Shown here: piece by piece, positions 24,526-34,688 of the stretch
How the letters are laid out: each line of letters starts with the position of its first letter
Numbering within the stretch: position 1 is the stretch's first letter
NCBI RefSeq assembly: GCF_017254845.1
Contig: NZ_JAFKCU010000001.1
Coordinates: forward strand, 1,013,048-1,077,047
Length of the DNA: 64,000 nucleotides
Reading direction: 5' to 3'
Origin: Algoriphagus pacificus
GTDB lineage: Bacteria > Bacteroidota > Bacteroidia > Cytophagales > Cyclobacteriaceae
Translations under genes and position numbers: made by a program
The notes under the pieces: generated by a model
Database searches by the model: none
The model's input: the letters and a program-made list of their open reading frames with translations, nothing else
Told to the model about the DNA's origin: nothing

Positions 24526-26301
24526 ATGTGTGGAATCCATCTTATTTGGGGTAAAGGGGCGAATCTTACTTCCATCAAGTCTTTGATGGCTGAAAGTCAC
24601 GATCGTGGGCCTGATCAAGAGGCTGCAATGAGTCCTTGGCCCGGCATGTGGGTAGGCGTCAATCGTTTAAAAATCTTACATCCAGGCCCCGATGCAGACC
24701 AGCCTTTTTGGTCCAATGATGGTAAATCCATGTTGATCTGGAATGGGGAAATTTATAATTACAAGTCCCTTCGGAGCCTGCTGACTAAGATGGGAAATGA
24801 ATTTGCGACAGATTGTGATACCGAGGTTTTAATGAATTGGATTCGGGTATTTGGGGCAAAAGGATTGGAGAAATTAGAGGGGATGTTTGCTCTGATTTAT
24901 GTGGATCTGAAAGACAGCTCTATCCTTGTGGCAAGAGATAAAAGCGGAGAAAAGCCACTTTATTATTCACAAAATCAGGATCGGCTGATACTATCCTCCG
25001 AGGCAAAAGGAATTGCTAAGTTGACCAAAGCAAAGTTTGATAAAGCCCAAATGGAAAATTACTTTTTCCTCAGGGCACCACTTCCTGGTAAGACTTTTTA
25101 CAAAGGAATCAAAGAATGGAAAGCCAGTCGATACAGCCATATTCTTCAGCATTCAACATTTCGCTGGGATAACATTCCTTTGCCAAAGACCAAAGCTCAG
25201 GGCTTGAACAAAGAGGCCTTTTCAGGAATACTTAAAGAAGTGGTCGCAACTCAATTTCATGCGGATGTTCCCGTTGGAATAATGCTGAGTGGTGGAGCCG
25301 ATAGTTCCTTGCTTTATACAAGTTGGTATCATCAGACGGGAACTCCCCTTCCAGCATATACCATACAGGTAGAAAAGAAATACCGCAGCAAATATGCCGA
25401 TGGAGATGCTGCCATAGAACTTGTTAAAAAAGTACCCGCTGAACATCTTTTGATTCCTGTCGATCAAAAAATATTTTGGGAAAATTGGGAAAGGTTTGTT
25501 CAATCCATTGATTTTCCGATAGGGGATTCGGCAGGGTTCCTAACATGGATGATCGGAAAAGAGGCTAAAAAAGAAGTGAAAGTCTTGATCTCTGGTGCTG
25601 GGGCAGATGAACTTTGGGGAGGATATAAAAGACATGAGGCCTATGATTTTTATCTTCAAAATCATGCTTGGCTCTTAAAACTTAAGCCATTCTTACAGTC
25701 TCTCCCATTGGGAAGGAGTTTTGCAAAATTCATTAAGGCACTGGATCAAAATAAAGAGAAAACCTTTTTGAATTTCTCTGCCCTTGGACCAATCACTGAT
25801 GATTTGGCTTCGGACTATGAGCGGATTTTTAATTCCAAATTGAGTCCTTACAAGACGGTTTTGGACTTTGATCGACAGATGTATCTGGTTCAGGATGTTT
25901 TAAAAATCCAGGATCAAATCCTCATGAGTCATAGTTTGGAAGGAAGATCTCCTTATTTGGACACAAAAATGCTTTCATTTTGGTCAGAAATCCAGGATGA
26001 AACAGTTCTCAAAAAGAAGCGTTGGATCAAGGAGTTGTTGGATGAGTCGGGCTTGAATTCAATTTCCAAGCGGGAAAAATTTGGCTTTGGTCTACCTTTG
26101 GAAGAATGGTTTGCAGAGGATGGTGAATTCTCGAAGCGTGTCTTTGCCAGCATCAAAGCTTTTGAGTCAAAACATGGTACCGCTTTTCCAGAAGAAATGA
26201 GACAGCTCTCAAGGTATCCTGAATCTGGAATCAAACATCATTTTCTGGAGCTTTACAACCTATTCCTTTTAGCAGAATGGGTTCAATTGCATCAGCTATG
26301 A
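24526..26301 (+). CDS. Asparagine synthase (glutamine-hydrolysing) family amidotransferase
   Basis: 591 residues. Cys2 (MCGI) is the nucleophile of the class II glutaminase domain, residues about 2-190, with HDRGPDQEAAM and WNGEIYNYKSL. The synthetase domain has the ATP-pyrophosphatase loop SGGADSS and the LEGRSPYLD segment, then KREKFGFGLPLEEW. Such proteins transfer ammonia from glutamine to an acid. In polysaccharide loci they often make amidated sugars; true asparagine synthesis remains possible. The protein is full length. Its stop overlaps the next start by ATGA. Confidence 0.9.
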   Translation: MCGIHLIWGKGANLTSIKSLMAESHDRGPDQEAAMSPWPGMWVGVNRLKILHPGPDADQPFWSNDGKSMLIWNGEIYNYKSLRSLLTKMGNEFATDCDTEVLMNWIRVFGAKGLEKLEGMFALIYVDLKDSSILVARDKSGEKPLYYSQNQDRLILSSEAKGIAKLTKAKFDKAQMENYFFLRAPLPGKTFYKGIKEWKASRYSHILQHSTFRWDNIPLPKTKAQGLNKEAFSGILKEVVATQFHADVPVGIMLSGGADSSLLYTSWYHQTGTPLPAYTIQVEKKYRSKYADGDAAIELVKKVPAEHLLIPVDQKIFWENWERFVQSIDFPIGDSAGFLTWMIGKEAKKEVKVLISGAGADELWGGYKRHEAYDFYLQNHAWLLKLKPFLQSLPLGRSFAKFIKALDQNKEKTFLNFSALGPITDDLASDYERIFNSKLSPYKTVLDFDRQMYLVQDVLKIQDQILMSHSLEGRSPYLDTKMLSFWSEIQDETVLKKKRWIKELLDESGLNSISKREKFGFGLPLEEWFAEDGEFSKRVFASIKAFESKHGTAFPEEMRQLSRYPESGIKHHFLELYNLFLLAEWVQLHQL

Positions 26302-27521
26302 GAGTCATTTATATTCATCAGTATTTTAGAACACCGGAGGAAGGCGGGGCAGTCCGTTCCTATCATTTGGCCAAAGGACTGGTCAAATCCGGAATAGAGG
26401 TGGAGATGATTACGGCTGGCAATCAAAAGGAGTATGATCAAAAATGGATTGATGGAGTCAAAGTTCATTATCTGCCAGTCTCCTATGATCAGAAATTCGG
26501 CTTTTTTAAACGTGTGAAAGCTTTTTTTGCTTTTAGTTCTCAGGCAAAGAAGTTATTGAAAAAACTTGTGAGGCCTGATTTGCTATACATTACCTCAACT
26601 CCTCTTACGACAGGTTGGATAGGCTTATGGGCAAAGAAAAATCTGGCTATTCCCTACATTTTTGAAGTTCGGGATTTATGGCCACAGGCTCCCATCGAAG
26701 TAGGAGCGATCAAGCATCCTCTGTTGATTCAATACCTTCGAAAATTGGAATCTAGAATCTACCAAAATGCCTTGAGTCTGGTTGCCCTGTCACCGGGAAT
26801 TGCAGATCATCTTCGGAAAGTAAGTCCTGCCTCCAAAGTGAATTTAATCCCTAATTTTTCTGATTTGACCCTATTCGCTCCACAGAAGAAATCATCGCTT
26901 TTATTTAAGAAATACGGCTTGGGTGATCAACTGACTATTGCTTACACAGGAGCTTTGGGACAGGTAAATGCAGTCAATGAATTATTGGAATTGGCGAAAT
27001 ATGCGCAGGAGAAAAATAAAGACTGGCAATTTATCGTGATGGGACGTGGTAGCAAGGAACAAGAATTAAAAGCCTATGCAGCATTGCATCAACTAAAGCA
27101 GGTTAGATTTTTCTCTTTTGGATCCAAAGAAAAGGTGCAAGAGGTTTTGTCTCTAGCTGATTTTGCGTGGATATCCTTTGCACACCTGCCTGTATTAAAA
27201 ACAAACAGTCCGAATAAATTCTTCGATGCAATTGCCGCTGGAAAAGCAATTTTGGTCAATCACAAAGGCTGGGTTGATCAATTGGTCAAGCAATATGAAC
27301 TGGGGATTTCTTTTGTTCCAGGGAAGTTTGAGAAAAGCTTTGAAAAGCTTGAAGAATTGGCTTCTGATGAATTGAAATTGGCACAAATGGGTGAAAACTC
27401 GCGGAAATTAGCAGAGGCTTATTTTTCAAAAGAACTGGCTGTTTCAAAACTACTTAGAGCACTGGATCCAGAGCGATTTCCAGCTAGTTTTGGGGACGAG
27501 GCCTATATCCTGACTGCCTGA
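26298..27521 (+). CDS. WbuB-like glycosyltransferase, GT4 family
   Basis: 407 residues from the ATG at 26298, which overlaps the asnB stop by 4 bases; an upstream start at 26277 is possible but adds a hydrophilic leader. The N-terminal half has IHQYFRTPEEGGAVRSYHLAKGL, typical of WbuB-type transferases. The C-terminal Rossmann half carries a long loop with SPNKFFDAIAAGKAILVNHKG, the nucleotide-sugar site of GT-B enzymes. It likely adds a sugar to a lipid-linked repeat unit on the inner face of the cytoplasmic membrane. Sugar and acceptor cannot be named. The last 38 bases overlap the 3' end of gldB on the other strand. Confidence 0.88.
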   Translation: MRVIYIHQYFRTPEEGGAVRSYHLAKGLVKSGIEVEMITAGNQKEYDQKWIDGVKVHYLPVSYDQKFGFFKRVKAFFAFSSQAKKLLKKLVRPDLLYITSTPLTTGWIGLWAKKNLAIPYIFEVRDLWPQAPIEVGAIKHPLLIQYLRKLESRIYQNALSLVALSPGIADHLRKVSPASKVNLIPNFSDLTLFAPQKKSSLLFKKYGLGDQLTIAYTGALGQVNAVNELLELAKYAQEKNKDWQFIVMGRGSKEQELKAYAALHQLKQVRFFSFGSKEKVQEVLSLADFAWISFAHLPVLKTNSPNKFFDAIAAGKAILVNHKGWVDQLVKQYELGISFVPGKFEKSFEKLEELASDELKLAQMGENSRKLAEAYFSKELAVSKLLRALDPERFPASFGDEAYILTA

Positions 27522-28488
27522 AAATCTCTTCTGCGTTGGCATTGTCCATCAGTTCTGGTAAAGTCACATCCTGATTAAACTGATAATCGTCTACGATATT
27601 CCAACCCAACCAACGACCCAATCTTCCCGGAGCTTTCGTACTAATGGCATCAGTAAAGGGAGCCTCTCCAATATATTTTGTGATGTCAAATGGATTCGTT
27701 TCGTATAGGAGTTCGTTTTCCACAAAATGAGCCCAGATGTATTCTTCATTGGCATAACACTCTGCAATTTCCTCTTCCGTGTATCCAATGATATACTGAT
27801 CCGAAGTACAAGGCATAATTGCTTTTGTAAAATGATAAGCTTTGCCATAATAAATCATCTCGGCAAGCATGGTGTTGTCCTGAGGGTTGATCTGATTGAA
27901 CTGGGATGAAAGAGCTGTGACTATCATCGGCACAATGTATGGGCGATCGTATCGCTCAGCCATGTATCGTGGCAAATCGGGCTGGAAACTATGAGTGGGA
28001 GGCAGGTAATAATCTAAACCAATAACAATCATATCCTCTGTCAGAATCAAATCAGAATTAAAGCCACTGAGGAAAGTGTAAACTTTTGGAATCTGAAATT
28101 CCGGAAAATAATGTTTGATGTATTTAAAGGCATTCTCTAGGTCCGTTTCAATGTCAGTAATATCCTGAAAGTTTACTTTCACGGAGTCATAAAGCACATT
28201 CATGGCAGAATCCTGATGAATCGCCAAGAGTTCTGAAATCAGAGAGTCAGGACTTGCATAAAGACTCCGGCCTAAATACCCCTCAGCAAAATCTGGATAT
28301 TTTTCAATCAAAAACTCAAAATCCTCACTTGTTTCGGCCTGAAAGAATTCATCTTCTAGTCGGGTGATTTCGAGGTCGATATTTTGATCAAGAATTTCTT
28401 GGTCCAGTTTACATTCCTCACTTTTCTTTTCGCAGGAGAAAAGCAGAAGGATTGCCAAAGAGAAAAAAGAAAGTCTGAGAAGTTTCAT
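27484..28488 (-). CDS. gldB: Gliding motility lipoprotein GldB
   Basis: 334 residues. A lipoprotein signal with lipobox LLFSC (Cys at about 19) is followed by a domain with FEFLIEKYPDFAEGYLGRSLY, a long middle region with VYTFLSGFNSDLILTEDMIVIGLDYYLP and a C-terminal ELLYETNPFDITKYIGEAPFT segment. This is the GldB family of Bacteroidota, required for gliding in Flavobacterium. The length is close to known GldB. It lies alone on the minus strand within the plus-strand polysaccharide locus, and its 3' end overlaps the glycosyltransferase gene by 38 bases. Confidence 0.9.
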   Translation of the reverse strand: MKLLRLSFFSLAILLLFSCEKKSEECKLDQEILDQNIDLEITRLEDEFFQAETSEDFEFLIEKYPDFAEGYLGRSLYASPDSLISELLAIHQDSAMNVLYDSVKVNFQDITDIETDLENAFKYIKHYFPEFQIPKVYTFLSGFNSDLILTEDMIVIGLDYYLPPTHSFQPDLPRYMAERYDRPYIVPMIVTALSSQFNQINPQDNTMLAEMIYYGKAYHFTKAIMPCTSDQYIIGYTEEEIAECYANEEYIWAHFVENELLYETNPFDITKYIGEAPFTDAISTKAPGRLGRWLGWNIVDDYQFNQDVTLPELMDNANAEEIFRQSGYRPRPQN

Positions 28489-28596
28489 GCCTTGTTAATT
28501 ATTGTATTTCAAAAGTAATGAAACGAATGAAAGTACATTTTATTAATTCAAAGAATTCCGCTTTGTGGGCTAAGTGCAATTGATTTACTTGCTTCA

Positions 28597-29601
28597 GTGA
28601 AAAATAAATGGATTACGGCAAAAGCATTTTTTCAATACCTGACTTTAAATAAGTTCTGGAATTACCTGCTATTGCTTGTTTCATTTCAGGTTTCCAAGTG
28701 GATGGGGAAACCAATATTGTGGGGGAAGCCCACCACTTTGTCTATCGAACCCACGACCAGTTGCAATCTCCGATGTCCAGAATGCCCCTCCGGTTTGCGT
28801 TCTTTTACCCGGCCAACCGGCATGTTGCAGGAGCAATTATTCGAGAAAGTCATCGCTGAAGCAAAATCTCATTTGAGTTGGTTGCACCTCTATTTTCAGG
28901 GAGAGCCATTTTTAAATCCGAGGTTTCTGGAAATGGTGCGCTTTGCTGATCAACATAAAATCTTTACCTCGACTTCTACCAATGCCCATTATTTAGATGC
29001 GCAGCGAGTGGAGGAAGTTTTGGACTCAGGTCTCAAGCAGTTAATTGTTTCAATGGACGGAATTACTCAAGAGGTTTATGAAAAATACAGAGTGGGAGGA
29101 AATCTGGAAAAAGTCCAGTCTGGACTGGCTTTGCTGATTCAGCGGAGAGAGGAATTAAATAAAAGTTTTCCGAGGATCATCTTGCAGTTTTTGGTCACAG
29201 GGCAAAATGAGCATCAATTACCAGCTTTGAAAAAGTGGGCAGAGGAAAGGAAAGTGGATGAACTTCAGCTAAAAACTACTCAAATCTATGAGTTTGAAAA
29301 TGGCTCTGAATTGATTCCAACCGATCTTGGGTATTCCCGATATATTCCTGCTTCAGATGGAAAATGGAAACTGAAAAAGAAGATTGAAAACAAGTGCTGG
29401 AGGATGTGGCAGGGAGCCGTGGTCACTTGGGATGGGAAGGTTGTCCCATGCTGTTTTGACAAGGATGCTGAACATGTGATGGGTGAGCTTCAGTCACAAT
29501 CGCTCGCAGCAGTCTGGAGTTCACAAGCCTATTCACTTTTCAGGGAGCAACTTTTATCAGACAGAAGCCAATTAGAAATCTGTAAAAACTGCACAGAATA
29601 G
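28597..29601 (+). CDS. Radical SAM/SPASM domain protein
   Basis: 334 residues, GTG start; no in-frame ATG is near. A hydrophobic N-terminus (about 10-35) may anchor it at the membrane. The radical SAM motif is CNLRCPECPSG (C-x3-C-x2-C), which binds the [4Fe-4S] cluster that cleaves S-adenosylmethionine. A C-terminal SPASM region has CWRMWQGAVVTWDGKVVPCC and CKNC, for a second cluster. SPASM enzymes modify peptides, sugars or other substrates; in this locus a sugar or lipid carrier modification is plausible. It diverges from gldB by 108 bases and precedes the export gene by 129. Confidence 0.88.
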   Translation: MKNKWITAKAFFQYLTLNKFWNYLLLLVSFQVSKWMGKPILWGKPTTLSIEPTTSCNLRCPECPSGLRSFTRPTGMLQEQLFEKVIAEAKSHLSWLHLYFQGEPFLNPRFLEMVRFADQHKIFTSTSTNAHYLDAQRVEEVLDSGLKQLIVSMDGITQEVYEKYRVGGNLEKVQSGLALLIQRREELNKSFPRIILQFLVTGQNEHQLPALKKWAEERKVDELQLKTTQIYEFENGSELIPTDLGYSRYIPASDGKWKLKKKIENKCWRMWQGAVVTWDGKVVPCCFDKDAEHVMGELQSQSLAAVWSSQAYSLFREQLLSDRSQLEICKNCTE

Positions 29602-29730
29602 CAAAAGCTGGAGAGTTCGGGAAAGTTGGTTTTTGGAACTATATTTGGTGGAAATTAGAAATTCACGGATTTTTAATCTTCATATTTGTTCGACATACAC
29701 CCGGATTGATCGGATTACCACTCTTAAAGC

Positions 29731-32319
29731 ATGATTTTAAAGAAAAGATTCTGGTACTTTTTTACCTTAATAGCTTTCCTCGGACTAGCGATTCCACAGG
29801 TCGTAGCACAGCAAACCACTGATTTGACAAAGATCCAAGTGGATGAAATGAGTGATACGGAAGTTCAGGAGCTAGTCAATCGATCTGCTCAAGCAGGACT
29901 TTCTATCGAAGAATTTTTGCAGATGGCTGAAATGCAAGGAATGCCTCCTGCTGAGGTTTCCAAACTCAAAGCAAGAATTGCCACCTTGGATTTTGCTGAT
30001 TCTGGTTTCAAAAGATCTGGAGAGGCTTCCAAAAGAGACCCAAGACAACAGGCAGATTTTAACTTGATCATGGAAGGGATTTACCAGCCTCAGGCTGATC
30101 TGGATGGCATGGAAACAGAAAATCAGATCTTTGGCACATCACTTTTTTACCAGAAAAACAGAAGATTAAGCTTTGAACCTAGCTTGAATCAAGCCACTCC
30201 AAACAGCTACATCCTTGGCCCGGGAGATTTGATTTATGTCGATATCTATGGTCAATCCGAGCAATATTATGAGGCCACTGTCAATCCAGATGGTTTTGTA
30301 CTTCTTGATAACATTGGACCGATTTCAGTTTCCGGCAAAACCATTGAAGAAGCGACTGGAATCATCAAAAACAGAGTTTCTAGATTTTACACCGGACTCA
30401 ATGGCAGTAATCCAAATACATTTTTGAAAGTCACTTTGGGGAATGTAAGGACGATCAAAGTCCACATATTGGGAGAAGTCAGGTTGCCTGGTACATTTAC
30501 CTTAAGTGCCTTTTCCACTGTATTCAATGCGCTTTATGCAGCGGGTGGACCTAATGCGAATGGTACGATGAGGGCGATAAAGCTGGTAAGAAATAACAAG
30601 CAAATCGCTGAGATTGATGTGTACGAACTCCTTATGAAAGGAACCGCAGATCTGGAAATGCAATTGCAGGATCAGGACGTGATTTTGGTTGCACCTTTCT
30701 TGTCAAGAGCTAAAATCAGAGGAGAAGTAAAACGTCCAATGACTTTTGAAATCGCTCCAGAAGATACCTTTGAGGATTTATTGCTTTATGCAGGTGGTTT
30801 TACAGATGAGGCTTTCAAAGACCGTGTGGCCATTTCTAGAATTACTGGAAATCAACGTTCAGTTTCAGATGTTTACCAAAATCAATTCAACTTATTCTTA
30901 CTAAAAGGAGGCGATGAAATCACTGTTCAGAGGATTTTGGACCGCTACTCCAATCGAGTTCAAATTAAAGGAGCAGTTTATAGAGAAGGGATTTTTGCAT
31001 TGTCTGAAGGACTGACGTTGACCCAATTGGTGAAAAATGCAGAAGGTTTGAGAGGAGATGCATACACCGCTCAGGCAAGTATCTTGAGAACCCAAGAAGA
31101 TTTGAGTACGGAGATGATCCAAGTAAATCTCAAGGCAATTCTAGACGGAACTGCTCCTGATATTCCTTTGCAACGAGAAGATGTTGTGAGAATTGCCAGC
31201 ATTTATGACATCAACAATGAGAAGTATGTTCAGATTTTGGGTGAAGTAAAGAGACCTGGAGTCTATCCTTATTCCCGAACCATGAAAGTGGAAGAGTTGA
31301 TCATCATGGCGGGTGGATTGCAGGAATCTGCGAATACCCAAGATATCGAAATCGCAAGAAGGCTGGAAGATGCTGATTTAGGAACTCTTTCTGAAATTAT
31401 TCCTGCTCAGGTCAACGAAGACCTATCTTATAATCCTGATGGCAAAGTACTCCAACCTTATGATCAAGTGATTGTAAGGAAACGAGCCAATTTTAACATG
31501 CAGAAACTGGTGGCAGTAGAAGGACAGGTAAATTCACCAGGGATTTTTGCAATTCAAACCAGCGAAGAACGAATTTCCGATTTGGTGAAACGCGCAGGTG
31601 GACTCAATCAGTTTGCTTATTCTAAAGGAGCTACTTTGATCCGTAGAACAGAATTTTTCAATACTGAATCAGAGCAGTTGAGAAGACAAAGAAATCTGGA
31701 AGAACTGAGATTACAGCTTTTGGCTGATCCAGCTAATTCAGAAGCTCAGGAAGAACTATTGGCGAGACTTTTCAAAGATTTGCCTAAAGAAAAACAATCT
31801 CCTGTTGATACGCAGTTGGCTCAGTCCAAGAAAGAGTCTCTGGATCAGATTGCTTCTGAAACTCCGGGTTTTGCAGTGAAAATCAAAGAGACTGAAGCTG
31901 TGGCCATTGATCTGGAAGCTATATTAAAAAATCCAGGATCTGAGGATGATTTATTGTTGGAGGAGGGAGATATTCTTTCGGTGCCAAAGCTTTTGCAGAC
32001 AGTTAGAATGAGAGGGGATGTCGTTTATCCAACTACCCTGAGACATGAATCCAATAGAAGTTTAAAGCATTATATCAATGGAGCAGGGGGATTTGAAAGA
32101 AGAGCAAATAGAAAACAAACCTATGTGGTCTATGCTAATGGAGCGGTAAAACGTACCAAAGGATTTTTAGGCATCAGAAATTATCCACCTGTAGAACCTG
32201 GAGCTGAGGTGATTGTTCCAACCAAAGGGCCAAGGGTACCACTTCGTCTTGGAGAGATCGTAGGCATCACCACAGGACTGGCAACATTGGGACTTGTTAT
32301 TTCTCAAATCAACTGGTAA
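29731..32319 (+). CDS. SLBB-domain polysaccharide export protein (Wza-like)
   Basis: 862 residues. A signal peptide ends near PQVVAQQ, followed by a helical, acidic region to about 140. The polysaccharide-export (PES/Poly_export) domain includes YILGPGDLIYVDIYG. Six SLBB repeats follow, each with a pattern of G-x-V-x-x-P-G and L-x-x-A-G-G: VHILGEVRLPG, IRGEVKRPM, IKGAVYREG, ILGEVKRPG, VEGQVNSPG and MRGDVVYP. A C-terminal hydrophobic stretch may anchor it. The protein forms the outer-membrane/periplasm channel for export of an exopolysaccharide. It is larger than E. coli Wza, which is usual for Bacteroidota. The Wzz-like gene starts at its stop (TAATG). Confidence 0.92.
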   Translation: MILKKRFWYFFTLIAFLGLAIPQVVAQQTTDLTKIQVDEMSDTEVQELVNRSAQAGLSIEEFLQMAEMQGMPPAEVSKLKARIATLDFADSGFKRSGEASKRDPRQQADFNLIMEGIYQPQADLDGMETENQIFGTSLFYQKNRRLSFEPSLNQATPNSYILGPGDLIYVDIYGQSEQYYEATVNPDGFVLLDNIGPISVSGKTIEEATGIIKNRVSRFYTGLNGSNPNTFLKVTLGNVRTIKVHILGEVRLPGTFTLSAFSTVFNALYAAGGPNANGTMRAIKLVRNNKQIAEIDVYELLMKGTADLEMQLQDQDVILVAPFLSRAKIRGEVKRPMTFEIAPEDTFEDLLLYAGGFTDEAFKDRVAISRITGNQRSVSDVYQNQFNLFLLKGGDEITVQRILDRYSNRVQIKGAVYREGIFALSEGLTLTQLVKNAEGLRGDAYTAQASILRTQEDLSTEMIQVNLKAILDGTAPDIPLQREDVVRIASIYDINNEKYVQILGEVKRPGVYPYSRTMKVEELIIMAGGLQESANTQDIEIARRLEDADLGTLSEIIPAQVNEDLSYNPDGKVLQPYDQVIVRKRANFNMQKLVAVEGQVNSPGIFAIQTSEERISDLVKRAGGLNQFAYSKGATLIRRTEFFNTESEQLRRQRNLEELRLQLLADPANSEAQEELLARLFKDLPKEKQSPVDTQLAQSKKESLDQIASETPGFAVKIKETEAVAIDLEAILKNPGSEDDLLLEEGDILSVPKLLQTVRMRGDVVYPTTLRHESNRSLKHYINGAGGFERRANRKQTYVVYANGAVKRTKGFLGIRNYPPVEPGAEVIVPTKGPRVPLRLGEIVGITTGLATLGLVISQINW

Positions 32320-33386
32320 TGGCAGGAAGCAAGCACTTTTCAGACAATCAATTTACATTGAAGGAGGTTTTTCAAAACTTCTCCGATTGGATTTCCTATT
32401 TCTTGTCTCAATGGAAAATACTCATTTTGGCAGGTTTGATTGGAATGGCTTTGGGAGCATTGGTTTCTATCTTTAAAAAACCGGTTTTTCATGCGAATAC
32501 CTCTTTTGTACTGGAAGAAGGAGATGGTGGTGGAGTTGGGCAAATGTCTGGTTTGGCATCCTTAGTTGGGGTTAATCTCGGCTCTTTGGGTAGTACCAGT
32601 GGGCTTTTTCAGGGGGATAATATCATGGAGCTTTACAAATCTGACCGGATGATTGATGAAGCTTTATTAAGTCCATTTAATGAGAATCAACTGTTGATTG
32701 ATCGCTACATTGAATTTGAGGAACTGGATAAAAAATGGGCTTCGAAAGTAGATATCCCTTCCATGGATTTCTCCAAAGCCCGTGAGAATTTTACGGTTTC
32801 CCAGGATTCGGTAGTTAAAGAAGTTGCCAAATTAGTTCGGGACTATCAACTCAGTGTCACTAAGCCGGATAGAAAATTGAGTATCATTCAGGTGACAGTT
32901 TCCTCAAAGGATGAACTCTATGCGAAGGTTTTTAATGAGAGATTGGTCGAAAATGTAAACGAGTTTTACAAGGAGACCAAAACCAAAAAGACCAGCGAAA
33001 ACTTATCGATTTTACAATCTCAGGCAGATTCAGTGCGAGCAATATTGGACCAAAGCATAGGGGCCTATGCCTCAGCAACAGACCGTGTTCCAAATGCCAA
33101 CCCACTTTTATCTTCTGCAACTATCGATGTTAAAAAACGACAGATTGATGTGCAGGCGACAGGAGCGGTTTATGAAGAAATAGTCAAGAATCTGGAAATT
33201 GCTAAAGTGAATCACAGAAATAATTCTCCATTGATCCAGATTATAGATTCTCCAAGATTACCATTGGATCGGACAGAAATCCGCTTGGTCAAAGGAATGG
33301 TTTTTGGCTGTGCAATTTTGGGATTGCTGACTCTTTTATTTGTTTACTTCCGCCGTTTGTACCAAAAACATGTGCAGGAAAGCTAA
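32319..33386 (+). CDS. Wzz-like chain-length determinant / polysaccharide co-polymerase
   Basis: 355 residues. Two membrane helices, about 35-52 (ILILAGLIGMALGALVSIF) and about 325-345, surround a periplasmic coiled-coil region containing SENLSILQSQADSVRAILDQ and ATDRVPNANPLLSS. The C-terminal cytoplasmic tail has only a few residues, so there is no tyrosine-kinase domain. This matches Wzz/co-polymerase proteins that set chain length with Wzx/Wzy systems. It starts at the last base of the export gene and is followed by the flippase after 12 bases. Confidence 0.88.
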   Translation: MAGSKHFSDNQFTLKEVFQNFSDWISYFLSQWKILILAGLIGMALGALVSIFKKPVFHANTSFVLEEGDGGGVGQMSGLASLVGVNLGSLGSTSGLFQGDNIMELYKSDRMIDEALLSPFNENQLLIDRYIEFEELDKKWASKVDIPSMDFSKARENFTVSQDSVVKEVAKLVRDYQLSVTKPDRKLSIIQVTVSSKDELYAKVFNERLVENVNEFYKETKTKKTSENLSILQSQADSVRAILDQSIGAYASATDRVPNANPLLSSATIDVKKRQIDVQATGAVYEEIVKNLEIAKVNHRNNSPLIQIIDSPRLPLDRTEIRLVKGMVFGCAILGLLTLLFVYFRRLYQKHVQES

Positions 33387-33398
33387 AATCAAGCTGCC

Positions 33399-34688
33399 AT
33401 GTTAGAAAAGCTTTCTCTTTTATCCATCGGAAGTTTCATTCGAAACAAATCCATTCAGAATTTTCTCTTCCTGGCGATCATCCAATCTTCCAATGTGCTG
33501 ATTTCGATTATTTCCATGCCATTGTTGATCCAAAATATCGGAGTGGATCAGTTTGGTTTGGTGAACTTGGCTTTGGCGGTGATTATACTCTTAAACATCT
33601 TAGTCGGCTTTGGTTATAACCTAAGTGCTCCGCGTGATGTGGCGATCAATCAGAAAGATAAATCAGCGCTTTCTCATTTGGTTTCGAATGTATTTTCTGC
33701 AAAAATCCTTCTTGCCTCAACAGCCAGCTTGATCATTTTAGTGGCAGTCTTTGGATTGAATCTCTTCAAAGACTACCAGATGATCCTGGTATTCTCTGTG
33801 TTGATGCTTTTTTCGGAAGCCACTTTGCCTCTCTGGTTTTTTCAGGGAATGGAAAAAATGAAACTGATCAGCATTGCCAATATCTTTTCAAAGCTTTTGT
33901 TTTTGATGGGCATCGTGCTATTTATCCACAGCCCCAGCCAAAGTAAATGGGTCAATTTTATGATGGGGCTCACAGGTTTAAGCATTAACCTTTTGTTGCT
34001 TTTTTACATTCATGCATTTCTTGGAATCCGGGTTTACCGACCTGAGTTTTCCACCATATGGAGAAGCTTGAAAGCTAATATTTTGCTTTTCTTCAGCAAT
34101 CTTGCAAGCCATATTTCCATTAATGGAGGCTTAATCATCTTGAGTTTTTTTTCCGTTGCGGAGACCTTGGGGATGTATAGTTTGGCAGAAAGAATAGTCA
34201 TGGTCCTAAGGATGTTCCCTGCTATGATCATTCAGGCGATCTATCCCAATGCAGCCAAATTGTATGCTTCTGATGAGAAAGCATTTTTCAGATTCTTGAG
34301 GAATGTATATTTCCGGGTGGTTTTATTTGGGATTTTTATAGCAGGAATGACTTATCTCACGGCTCCTTGGACCATTCGGATTTTATCCCGTACAGACTTG
34401 CAGGAGTCAGTTACCTATCTTCAGATCCTTGCCTTAGTCCCCTTATTAGCTTGTTTGAATATCGCCAATGTGACTATGATGCTGGTGGCAGATTTAAAAA
34501 ATTTACTTTTCAAGGCTTCTTGGATGATGTGTCTGTATATGATAATTGTTGCGACTATTCTTACCTATTTAATGGGTGGAGTAGGAATCTGCTTGGCTAT
34601 TATCTCTACTGAAATTGCTGTTTTTATAATCTGTATGGTATTGTTGTACAGAAATAATCGAAAACTTTTCCATGGCTTTTACACCTGA
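33399..34688 (+). CDS. Wzx-type oligosaccharide flippase (MOP superfamily)
   Basis: 429 residues, about 12 membrane helices and no signal peptide. The N-terminal half contains the MATE/MOP-like segment NIGVDQFGLVNLALAVIILLNILVGFG, and PRDVAINQ follows. Such flippases move undecaprenyl-linked repeat units across the inner membrane. Length is typical. It lies between the chain-length protein and a GT2 transferase, with a 17-base overlap with the latter. Confidence 0.88.
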   Translation: MLEKLSLLSIGSFIRNKSIQNFLFLAIIQSSNVLISIISMPLLIQNIGVDQFGLVNLALAVIILLNILVGFGYNLSAPRDVAINQKDKSALSHLVSNVFSAKILLASTASLIILVAVFGLNLFKDYQMILVFSVLMLFSEATLPLWFFQGMEKMKLISIANIFSKLLFLMGIVLFIHSPSQSKWVNFMMGLTGLSINLLLLFYIHAFLGIRVYRPEFSTIWRSLKANILLFFSNLASHISINGGLIILSFFSVAETLGMYSLAERIVMVLRMFPAMIIQAIYPNAAKLYASDEKAFFRFLRNVYFRVVLFGIFIAGMTYLTAPWTIRILSRTDLQESVTYLQILALVPLLACLNIANVTMMLVADLKNLLFKASWMMCLYMIIVATILTYLMGGVGICLAIISTEIAVFIICMVLLYRNNRKLFHGFYT

